Below are positions 54,535 through 64,000 of a stretch of DNA of 64,000 bases, piece after piece. The notes beneath the pieces were generated by a model that saw only the letters and a program-made list of their open reading frames with translations, was not told the origin of the DNA and did no database searches. The first letter of the stretch is position 1, and every line of letters starts with the position of its first letter. The position numbers and the translations under genes were made by a program. The stretch is from Grammothele lineata (lineage: Eukaryota > Basidiomycota > Agaricomycetes > Polyporales > Polyporaceae), in NCBI GenBank assembly GCA_002150815.3, contig NDFF03000127.1, positions 62,001 through 126,000 of the forward strand, read 5' to 3'.

Positions 54535-56197
54535 TTACTTCTGCTCTGACGCGAAGAATTCGCGGAGCACCTGTCCCAAGATCGTCAGACCCTCCTCCAT
54601 CGCCTCCTCAGTGCCCGCGAACGTCGCGCGCACGTAGTTCACTCGCTATCCGAACGAACGCGTCAGCTCCTCATCTTAGTAAAACCGATGCAGTAGGGGT
54701 ACTCACGTCCTCGATCGGGTCCTCCATGTCGTCCCACTTCGGGTCCTCCGAGAGCGCAAACACCGACGCGGGCATCACGACGAGCCCACTGTCCAAACAG
54801 CGCTCGAACAGCTCCTCCATCAGCTCCCTCACATTCGTCCTCGCTCCCTTGGCGTCGCGCGTCTCCATCCGCCTGTCCGCGCGGAACCTCGGGTGGCGCT
54901 CCACGCGCACCCGTATCCACACGAACATCCCCGCCTCGGGCGCCGCGGCGTCCGCGAATCCGGTCGGGGCGACCTCCCTCGCGAAGAGCTCAAGGAACAC
55001 GGCGCGGCGCCGGGCGTACTCGGCGCGCAGGGAGCGCGCCCAGCGGTCGAACCCGTGCAGGCCCCACGCGCGGGGGCCGTAGAGGAGCTCGGCGAGGAGC
55101 ATCTGCCCGAAGCCGTGCGGGTGCATCGTGGAGGCGTCGGTGAGCGCGAGGAGGGCGTCGGCGAAGGACGGGGAGGAGGTCACCCAGCCGAGGCGCATGC
55201 CGGGGGCCATGACCTTTGAGAGGGAGTCGACGCGCAGGACGCGCCCGTCGGTGTCGAGCGAGAGGAGGGAGGTCGCGAAGGGCGCGGAGGCGGCTGAGGC
55301 GGCGGCTGCGTCCGCGTCCGCGTCGGCTAGGGAGGAGGAGGAGGAGGAGGGGGCGGTGGAGTACTGGAGGAAGTAGTAGGGATCGTCCTCGATGATGAGC
55401 AGGTCGAAGCGCTGCGCGATCGCGTAGATCTCCCGCCGCCGCTCGAGGCTGAGCGTCGAGCCGGTCGGGTTCTGCCCGCAGGGGACGAGGTAGATGACGT
55501 GCGGGCGGCGGCCGCGCGCGGGGTCCCACGTCGCGAGCACGCGCTCGAGCTCCGCGGGGATCATACCGCCGTCGTCCATGCGGACCCCGACCCACTTGAT
55601 GCCCTGCGCGAGGGGCGCGTTCGTGACGGAGCTGAACGCGAACTCGTCCGCGAGGAAGGTGTCGCCGGGCTCGCCGAAGAGGCGGAAGAGCTTCGCGATC
55701 GCGTCGGAGTTGCCGAGTGTGAGCGTGCAGACGCTGTCGGGCGGGGGTGTGTGGTAGAAGTGGGTGATATCCGTCGCCGCGCGTTGCGCCTCGGCGAGGC
55801 CCGCGCCGTGGGTGTATGCGAGCCCGGCCTGGAGGGGGATCGCACATGGTTCGGTTGTTGAGGAGACGACCGTCTTGGACGGCCCTGCGCGCCTCCAGGA
55901 GGCGACGGGGTCGAGCTCGTCAACAGAAGCGACCTCGTATTCAATGTTGCGAACGGGGTAAAGGGAAAAGTGCGGGTCACCTGGAATTGCACCCGTCGTG
56001 GATCAGACTGAGGAAGGCATCGAATGAGTCGAAAGGCACGTACCGTTCGCGAGGGAAACCATGTTGGGCTTGCGGCGGGTGAGCTTCCAGATGGCCTTCA
56101 TCGGATTGGGTTTGCGCATGCGCGCCTCGGTGGAGAGGTGGTGCGAGAGGTCGACAGGCGCCGACATGCTGCTGGAAGATGATGGCGCGAAGGACAT
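54535..56197 (-). CDS. ARO8: Aro8-type PLP-dependent aminotransferase (aromatic/2-aminoadipate)
   Basis: Fold-type I aminotransferase; family members transaminate aromatic amino acids, kynurenine or 2-aminoadipate. Exons on the minus strand 56044-56197, 54707-55980, 54535-54645; 512 aa. N-terminal MRKPNPMKAIWKL and MVSLANGDPHFSLYP are family marks. PLP-site elements: LTLGNSDAIAKLF, NPTGSTLS with Asn222, LIIEDDPYYFLQY, and the Schiff-base lysine Lys307 in DSLSKVMAPGMRLGW. C-terminal: AAPEAGMFVWIRV and NYVRATFAGTEEAMEEGL. A Ser/Asp/Ala-rich insert (about residues 261-284) sits before the lysine. Two candidate ATGs, 56197 and 56167, differ by ten Ser-rich residues; I list the longer. It is tail-to-tail with CTF18, 279 bp apart. 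Confidence 0.9.
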
Positions 56198-57958
56198 GCG
56201 AGAAGCCGGATGTTGTAGTGGAAAGTGCAGCGGTGGTGGCAGCCGGACGGAAGAAGAAAGTTCAGGAAGGAGTCTCGTCGAGATGTCGCCTTAAGAGGAG
56301 AGAGGCGGGGAGGAGCGCGATCAATCAGAGCCGAGTCGGGCAGGTGCTGTAGGGAGGCGGGCGGTGAGCGGTGAGAATAGCTGCGAATGACCGTACAAGC
56401 ATATATACATACGCCCAAGTGGCCCACCCGTTGCCTGACGGGCTGGATGGCGAGCGCACGTGGAGGACCCGCGTACCGCACCGTGCGGGGCAGTGCCCGG
56501 TGAAACTTGGCGACATCGGGACCGCGGGCGCGAGGAATGCGGCGGCTCGATGCTCGGTGCGCGGGTGTCCCTGCCAGCTCGATTGGAACGGGCGCGCGTC
56601 CAGTCATTGTACCGCGCCACGCGGGAGCGAGGGCGGGCACAGGGCAGGCAGGCAAGACAGGCACGCCCGGGGGAGACGGGGCGTCGCCGTGCGGCGGCGA
56701 GCGGCGTGCGACTTTGGCGGGGCTGCGACGATTGGGAGGGCGGGGCGGTGCCGCAGGAGGAGTGAAGGGGAGCACAGGAATCAGGATGGGCCGGCCTCAA
56801 GGGAGCTTACGGTGATTAACCCCGGACGCGGCGGTGCATTTGCCGGCGCCGCAAAATGAAAACTGTAGTGCTGGCAGCTGCAGTGTGCCTACTGGCAAGC
56901 GCGTCTGTAGAACCGCAATGAGTGAGTCAGCGCCGTTCGGATGCAGATGGGACGAACGCGAAGCTCATACTGGACAAATACTGACACGTAGAGCGGGAAT
57001 TCGAGATAATGTGGCGAGCGTCATGAACGTAGTAGAACAGTGGCTTCAATCGATCGAAGTTCAGCCAAGCCAGATAGACGTATGGACCTGCCCTATAGCT
57101 GACGGTCATGAGCACACATTCTCTGGTATACGGACACAAGACCCACGAGGCTCATCGCGCCGGTTCGGGATCCGGGACGATGTGGTCGGAGGCAGAGGCC
57201 CTCTTCGCTGGCGCCAGCGCGGCTACACTGCGGGCGTGGCGATGCCCCTCAGACTTCGAGCTTTGATAATCATCCGATCCGCCCTCCGTGTAGGGCTTGT
57301 TCCAACGCTGTCAGCGGCGGCCACCGACATCAATGAAGACGAGACGTGGAAGAGACCAGGGGGAGACGCGAGAGTAGCCGCGACAGGACCCGAGCCGGGG
57401 AGGGAGGGACGCTATCTGTCATGCAAGTTCAACTGGCGGGACGGCACCGTCAATGGACCCTATGATCTACGGCGTCGAACGCGAGCGACACTTGTCAGGG
57501 GACAGGTCTACTTGATCTGCAGGTACGAGGTCTCTCAGTTCTATACAGGGACACATTGCTATACGTCGAGGAGAGTGGTATGCGCTATTTGTACAGTGAT
57601 GTAACCGGAACGGGGGGAGATGCGATAAGTTACATGTGCATGTGGCGAAGAGACGTCGAGTAACAGTAGCGGAACGAGGACGTGGCGGGTTCCTAACAGT
57701 TAGGTGCATCGCCGAAATCAGAGCGAGACGCGTGTGTAAACGAGTGTGGGATGCGTGAAGTGAAGTGAGGAGTATGGTGGACCGAAAACGAAGAGAAAGC
57801 GGCAGGAACAGACGACTTCACATCCATAACGCTTAATGTGGCGGCACATACGATGACTGCAAGGCGGCGAAGCATACTGCGCGATATCCGGATTTCTGGG
57901 GTGAGTACGATGACGACCGCATCGAAATGAGGTGAGTCGCACACGCGTACGAGCGCAG
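56198..57958. other. Promoter of aminotransferase and unassigned region
   Basis: About 1.76 kb. A TATATAT element near 56400 could serve the aminotransferase, about 200 bp from its ATG. The open frame at 56834-57604 lacks family features and codon pattern, so it is not called. Confidence 0.4.
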
Positions 57959-59034
57959 TCAGTGTTGCGACGCTGATTGCGTTACAGCAGGGAGCGCAAC
58001 GGTCCGCCGCAGGCTGTCCCGCAAGTTCGCGAAGCTGCGGGCGGCGTGCAGGCGGAGGCTCGCAAATGACCGCTTGCGCGGCCCGTACACGTACTTGGTC
58101 ACCGAGTACAGTCGTTCGCGGAGGGTGGTGACGAGGAGGAATGTGACTAGGGGACAGTGGATGACTCGTACATCAGTGCACACGCCTCGAGGCGCGAAGA
58201 AGGGCAGGAACGCACGGATGACCTCTGGAAGCTCGTCGGGCGGTATGCCGTCGAGCTCGAGGAAATCTTCGCCCTTCCCGGGATGTGGTGAGGGCAAGGG
58301 GCGGCCCATCGCGAGGAAACAGTCAGAGTACAGCCGTCCGATGACGGCGTCGTCGTCGTCCAGGAGCTGTGCGCGGGAGAAGCGTCAACCACGAAGGAAA
58401 AAGATACGGTATGCGCGTTACGTACTGTGAGCGACTCCGGTGTGATCCTCCATGTGTACTCCATACGCGTAGGGAGGAAGGTCTCGTCGGGGCTGGAGCG
58501 AACAAAGGCGAGTCAGCATCCTGCGCCTTGCGTCTCGACGATGGGCCCGCGGCCCCCCGCACTCAGTCGCCCCAGGACAGCACAGGAGACACAAACGAAA
58601 GGACGCAACACTCACAGCACACGCACGAACGCCGCGTCGAACAACTCCGTCGTCCCCCTCAAGACCTCCTCCCCGATCCTGATCACAGACGCGTTCCGCC
58701 CCTCCCACTCGATCTCCGCCACGGCCTCCCCGTCCGCGTCGAGCACCGCTGTGGTCGCCGCCGCCACCGCCGCCACAGATGCGTTTGGGGGACAGGGACA
58801 GGCGCACTCGGGGAGCTTCTCGAGCGAGCGCGCGGAGCGCGCCGCCCAGTAGTGGCGCCCAACGGCGAAGGGGGAGAGGCTGAGGCTGAGGCTGAGGCTG
58901 CTGGTGGAGCTCGAGCGGGAGCGGGAGCAGGAGGGGCCCGCGAGGGGCGTGGAGGTGCGGAAGAGGACGTCCCCGGAGGTGGTGTCGACGAGCGCGGTGT
59001 CGCGCACGTCGGTGGAGGTGAGCCGTAGGAGCAT
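57959..59034 (-). CDS. DUF6593-like basidiomycete protein
   Basis: Exons on the minus strand 58616-59034, 58426-58492, 57959-58366; 297 aa. The N-terminal part (LLRLTSTDVRDTALVDTTSG, LFRTSTP, then TTAVLDADGEAVAEIEWEG and NASVIRIGEEVLRG) follows the pattern I associate with DUF6593, a beta-rich domain of unknown function in mushrooms. The middle (TRMEYTWRITPESLTLLD) also fits. A Ser/Leu repeat (SLSLSLSLSP, from CTGAGG units near 58875) interrupts the domain. The C-terminal 110 residues (RAFLPFFAPRGV; CPLVTFLLVTTLRERLY; basic KRSFASLRLHAARSF) seem less conserved. No function can be assigned; family call is tentative. A TATA box lies 107 bp upstream. Confidence 0.68.
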
Positions 59035-60404
59035 TACGGTGGGTGATTGCGGGCGGCTCGGGGGAAGGCGAAGTCGAGGGCGAGAACGCGAACGCAAAGG
59101 GCGAGGAGGAAGGGGCGGGAAAGGCTCATCGTGCGACGGGATATATACGCGCACAATCGACCTTTGGGAAGCTCTCGCGTCCGTTCTCGCCGAGCATCAG
59201 ACGTCCCGGGGACTTCGTGAGCGTCGGCCGCGTGCGTCGAGTACGTGCGCGGAGTCTGAGCGAGGGGCAAAGGGCCCAATGTGAGGTTCTGGCGCGGGGG
59301 AGGAGTACAAAGGGGATGCTCACCTCGGGCGCGGCCTTGAGCACGCGCGTGCGGAGATGGTGCGTCGGCGAGAACGCGAGATAGGGCCGTTACGTCCGTG
59401 GGTGCACAGGTGATTTGCGCGGGGTAGGTGGAGGGTAAGACAAGACAATTGAGGTCGAAGTTTTACGAGGACGTTGCATCACACAAGAGCCGTGAAGCGG
59501 CCAGTAAATCGTGTAACACAAGATTGAGCATGGGGAACATGGAGGTCGGTTAGAAACCCGTCGTTGGTCACTGACGCCGGCGTCTCCCGATTGAGAAAGG
59601 CCAAAGGGACTCGCAATATTTCCATTTTCGAGCCGTTGTTAGTCCTTTCAACCACTATCTCTCTCCTCCCTGAGGTACAACTTGCTCATATGACGAGTTG
59701 ATAGATAGAGGTAAGGATATTCTTAGTCGTTCAGCGTGCCTTCACGCACGATTACTTGCGAGATCGTAGCCGGCTTTTCCTGGGCGTCCGACTCATCACT
59801 TCGTCTACGACTCTACAAGGGCCACCTAAGTACCTCTGGGTTCATTAATTGCCGGTGCCTTGCTACGGTGTACGCTGACACAATACAACTAGATCAACAT
59901 GCTCGTAACATACTAGATTCAAGCATGCCGGCCATCGCGTCCTTCGTCTAGAGCCTCTGTCAAGAGCCGCTCGCTAGCGTCAAGAGACCTCAATATCGAG
60001 TCCCACACTCCCAGTCCATCGACCGATATTCGCTTCGCCATGAAGACATTCCGCATGTTCCGACATACAGTATCATTGGCCGTAATCATGGTTGTGTATA
60101 GGGAGAAAGTGGTAGAGGTCATATGTCTCCCCGGGCCCTACGGTCCTAAGCCCAATCCGTAACCCTAGTGCACCTAACCCGATCACGGGAGTTCGGACAT
60201 GCGGGAGGAATGCGGGGAAGGGCCATTACGCGCGTTACCCCGCACCGACCCAGTCTCAACGTTCTTCCCGCGAATCCGCCTCTCCCGCCAACTCTCGAGA
60301 CCGTGCGGTACCCGCTTCCTCTCGGCTTTCCCCTTCCGACAACCCCATCGTCAAATTTATAGAGTGCTATCGATTCCAGACACCCAGGAGAACGAGAGAG
60401 ACCC
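59035..60404. other. Divergent intergenic between DUF6593-like and ligase genes
   Basis: About 1.37 kb holding both promoters. Short open frames (59043-59384, 59736-59951) have no support. Confidence 0.45.
59141..59147 (-). promoter_or_regulatory. TATA box of DUF6593-like gene
   Basis: TATATAT on the minus strand, 107 bp before the ATG at 59034. Confidence 0.55.
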
Positions 60405-63271
60405 ATGGCGTTCGGTGCGTGTCGTAGTCCACATTCAGTCTTGGCACGGGACACAACGAGGCTCAATGCCGCGACGCTCTCACAGAAACCCTGTTCAACT
60501 CATTCAAGCCAACTGCAGCCAGCATTCCCCCTTCGGGAGTCCGGTACCGCTTGCGCACGCACAAGGACACTCCCGTGCACCTGCACGCTCTGGTACGCAC
60601 GTGTCATCTCTGACTGTATGGGCAATCGCGTGAAACAGAATCCCCGTCAAGAACCCCCTTGCGTTCGTCCTTAGAGCTGCCCAGATTTACCCGGACAAAC
60701 TCGCGGTAGTACATCCAGACGTCAAGCACCCCGTGATTTACAACTACGCTGTCTGGTGAGCGGAATGTCATGCCTATTAAGCGCGATAATGCCAACGGTT
60801 ACTCTCCAGGACACAGCGCATACAGAATTTTGCGTACGCATTGATACAGGCGGGGATTCAGCCAGGAGACCGAGTAGCGTTTATTGCGCCGAACATGTGA
60901 GTACCATGAGGCTAGTTGAAAGATTCAGTCGACTCATGCTCGCACTGTCATTTGCAGCCCGGCAATAGCTGGTCTGTGCTTCCTCATCATGTCTCTCTTC
61001 GCTGCCCACTTACTTATCTCGGTCTTCAAACAGAGGCCTACCACGCCGTTCTCGCCGCCAAAGCCGTACTCTGCCCCATCAACACACGCCTCACCCACGG
61101 CGAGGTCGCGTACATCCTCGAACACAGCGGGGCGAAGCTCATCTTCGCCGACCACGAATTCGCCCACCTCGTCCGCGACGCGAAGGCCCCCGTGATTGTC
61201 ATAGACGACACCGGCCGGGAAGACGACCCGTACGAGCGGTTTCTCACCTCTGGGCGGAAGTTCAGCGCCGAACGCGGCTGGGCGGGCTTCGAGTGGGAGC
61301 GCGATGAGGGTGCGCCGTGCGCGCTCAACTACACGTGAGTGCAAGTGCGTGCCGTTCGGGTTTGGCGTCCTGACGAACACTCTGGGGCAGATCTGGCACT
61401 ACGGGACGCGTGAGTTCGGTGTTGGGGGCGCGCGTTCCTCATTTGCTGAAGCAGCTTACAGCCTAAAGGCGTGCTGACTACCATACGAGGTGAGCGCAGC
61501 ATATATGACGCCATATCGCACTCGCATTGACACTTCATGGCAGGATCATACCTCGCTGCTATAGCTAATGCATACGAGACTAAGTAAGCTGTGATGCTCC
61601 GAGTCGCCCCTGTAAACGTTGCTGACGGAGAATCAACATAGCATGAGACATGACTCGACATACCTCTGGTGAGCCGCACAAACCTTGACATCATCTGTCG
61701 ATCCTAACGCGTCTACCCAGGGTTTTGCCAATGTTCCACGCCAGCGGCTGGACCTTCCCATGGGCGATCACTTTCGCAGCTGCTGCACAGGTCCGTCGCA
61801 TCTTTGCTCCCCGTCATTCCGCGCGTGTTTCACATGGTGTAACACCTTGCTGTGTTCGCGCAGATTACGCTCCGCTCGGTGTCCTACCCGCTCATCTGGA
61901 ACCACCTCGTCAATTCCGGCGTGACGCACTACTGCGGCGCGCCCACGGTCCAGGTGCGTCTTCGCCTCCGCTTCAAGTTCCCTCAATCTTTCGTGCAGTG
62001 CACATCCATTCGATCCACGGTATTCTAACTTTGTTGTCGCAGATTGGGCTGTTCAACGCGCCCGAGGCGCGACGCCTCGAACGGCCCGTCAGCGCCATCA
62101 TCGCGGGCTCGGCGCCCACCGCGCACCTCATCGGGGAGCTGGAGAAGATCAACATTAACCCGGTTCACGTGTACGGGCTGACGTGCGTGCTTCTCCTACC
62201 TCGGTCCCCGAGGGGTCCTTCTCTTCTCTTCTCTTCGTCGAGAGTGACGCTGATCGGACTCGTCTCTGTTTTGCTACTCGATGCTGACGATAGTGAGGTG
62301 AGCGTTGAGCGCGCTGTATGTGGGCCGACTGAGGGAACTCACTGATGCCTGTGGCTCTATGCAGACGTACGGCCCCACGACGCGGTGTTACCCCCAGCCC
62401 TCCTGGGCCGCGCTTCCCTTAGACCAGCGCGCACGCCTCATCGCCCGCCAGGGCATGAGCTTCGCGACCGCCGAGGACGCGCGCGTCGTCTACCCCGCCT
62501 CCTCCTCCTCTTCCTCTTCACCAAACGCAGACGAGGAGCTCGTAGACGTCCCGCGCGACGGGCGCACCGTCGGCGAAATCGTCTTCCGGGGCAACATCGT
62601 CATGCGCGAGTACTTCCGCGACGAGGCCGCGACGCGCCGCGCGTTCCGCGGCGGCCACTTTGGCTCGGGCGATCTGGCGGTGTGGTACCCCGACGGGACG
62701 ATCGCGATCGTGGATCGGAGCAAGGATATTATTATTTCGGGGGGAGAGGTGGGTTTGTTTTGCGTTCGTTATATCTGTGGGGGATTGGGCTGATTGCGGT
62801 TGAGTGCAGAACGCGTCGAGTCTCGCGATCGAGCAGGGTGAGCTCCCCCCTACCGCCGCTCCTTTCACCTGTACGGTATTAACCCTCTCCCCGCACAGAA
62901 CTTGCCTCCCACCCCGACGTCCTCGAAGTCTCCGTCGTCGCCCGCCCGCATCCCAAATGGGGCGAACGCCCCATGGCGTTCGTCATCCTCCACCCCGCCC
63001 GCGTGGGCAAGTGGGCTGGGCCCGCGGGTGCTAGGGCGTTCGAGAAGGAGCTCAAGGCGCACGCGAGGAAGACCTTGCCGGGGTTCGCGTGCCCGGAGTG
63101 GGTGGAGGTTGTTGAGACGTTGCCGGTGAGTGTCTCAGTGGTGATCGGTGGTGAGGGAGTGAGAAGGAAGAGGGAAGAGGGAACGTTAGCTGACGGAAAG
63201 TGGGCAAACAGAAAACCTCGACGGGCAAGATCCAGAAGGTCGAGCTGCGCAAGATGGTGGCGAAGCTGTGA
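60405..63271 (+). CDS. AMP-forming acyl-CoA ligase, probably peroxisomal
   Basis: ANL-superfamily enzyme: activates a carboxylate with ATP, then forms the CoA thioester; substrate unknown. Eighteen exons: 60405-60414, 60486-60592, 60652-60755, 60810-60896, 60958-60971, 61034-61334, 61391-61409, 61462-61489, 61544-61583, 61642-61668, 61721-61790, 61864-61953, 62043-62182, 62294-62297, 62365-62748, 62810-62837, 62899-63125, 63212-63271; 579 aa. Motifs: AYALIQAGIQPGDRVAFIAPN, PINTRLTHGEVAYILEHSGAK (21-residue region at exon 6), ATP-binding TSGTTGRPKGV at 208-218, FHASGW, GLTETYGPTT, the GDLAVWYPDG and DRSKDIIISGGEN adenylation motifs, and the catalytic Lys in KTSTGKIQK. It ends in AKL, a type 1 peroxisomal signal variant. 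Five exons are under 20 nt, including one of 4 nt. Confidence 0.9.
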
Positions 63272-64000
63272 ACGGTGGCATAGAACTTAGACTCGCCGGA
63301 CACGGTCGGTGATGCAAGTACGGCTCGGTGTGCTTTATGTATGATAGAATGTATTTTATAGGATACGTGGCGGCATCCGCTGCTGGCGCAGTTTATTTTC
63401 TATTCGTCGACTCTGCTGGTGTCCGAAGGAAGTGAAGGCGTAGATAAGGCTCGTATGGCCCTCTGGACAGACCTGGACACTCATGAAATTTGCCTCCTAC
63501 CTCTGCTGGCGGTAGCGTCACCGTCGCTACTGCCAGCCTGCACCGCTCATGTGTTACGACCCTTCTTGGCCTCTTCAGCTCTGACTCACCAACCGATCAT
63601 CCTGACTCTCAAACAGCACGAAAAGGCTAGCACCACTCGGCGTGTGGCATGACCCCGCATGGTGAAGGTGGCAAAACCGTACTTCAAGCGACCGCGATGG
63701 ACGAATAGCGCGCCTCGTGTAGGTACACGAGTTTTTGAGCACAAGGCTCCCAAGCAATGACTCGGAGATAGTCTAGGAGGATCGATGCGGACTCGCGCAG
63801 GCCTCGTGTACGTAGATAGCAAATGTGTATAAAATGGGTCGTACTCTGGGGCAGACTCCCCAAAGCTACTTTGGTGCATCTTCCATATCATTTACACTCA
63901 CTCTCAAACTTCGCCTACTTCAAGTCCAAATTCCCTATGTAGCACTCGCGAGTCCCGCGAAACGTATCATCATATATATTATGATACGCGTCGCGGTGCT
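63272..64000. other. 3' flank of ligase gene and unassigned sequence to window end
   Basis: 729 bp. AT-richer, with short frames only. A near-palindromic ATGATACGCGTCG / CGTATCATATATATTATGATACG stretch lies at 63961-63990. No gene supported. Confidence 0.4.

Noticed and set aside
54990..55847. 285-codon minus-strand Arg-rich frame
   Set aside because: Same strand but alternate frame of the aminotransferase exon with the PLP lysine motif.
56834..57604. 256-codon plus-strand frame
   Set aside because: No family features, no TATA or splice partners, and uneven codon use; kept as unassigned sequence.
63955..64000. Palindromic ATGATACG sequence near the end, considered as a mobile-element end
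   Set aside because: No target-site duplication or second terminus is visible within the window.

Overview
The window is nuclear DNA from a filamentous basidiomycete, most likely an Agaricomycete of the polypore/mushroom type (inference). Coding exons are GC-rich and cut by many 50-80 bp GT-AG introns. Gene families such as F-box-like/LRR-like proteins, tandem GroES-like reductases, Dal5-type transporters and a DUF6593-like protein fit that group. I recognised no tRNA, rRNA, CRISPR array or transposable element. All splice models were built by eye from GT/AG signals, reading frame and family consensus; none rests on transcript data.

Layout. 1-9 kb: 3' end of a large coiled-coil gene, a small unknown gene, mitochondrial ribosomal protein mL54, and (minus strand) a Hel2/ZNF598-type RING ubiquitin ligase. 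9.3-12 kb: a ten-exon SAM-dependent methyltransferase with a long low-complexity insert. 14.3-24.2 kb: four paralogous six-exon GroES-like/MDR reductases (one minus, three plus) with an F-box-like gene between the first and second; a fifth copy survives only as a frameshifted last exon at 32 kb. 24.4-31.8 kb: the RNA kinase/3'-end processing factor CLP1 and three more F-box-like/LRR-like genes. 33.3-38.6 kb: S-adenosylmethionine synthetase and a myotubularin phosphoinositide phosphatase. 38.6-42.8 kb: about 4 kb with no recognisable gene. 42.8-47.8 kb: a Dal5-like MFS permease and the glycine cleavage T protein. 48.9-54.3 kb: an unknown acidic protein and the alternative clamp-loader subunit CTF18. 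54.5-63.3 kb: an Aro8-type aminotransferase, a DUF6593-like protein and an 18-exon AMP-forming acyl-CoA ligase ending in a peroxisomal signal.

Most genes are unrelated housekeeping functions. The accessory part is 14-32 kb, where reductase duplication and F-box-like genes are interleaved. The other notable features are structural: a 4-nt and several other very small exons, a possible signal-like alternative N-terminus on SAM synthetase, and large disordered extensions on the methyltransferase and myotubularin.
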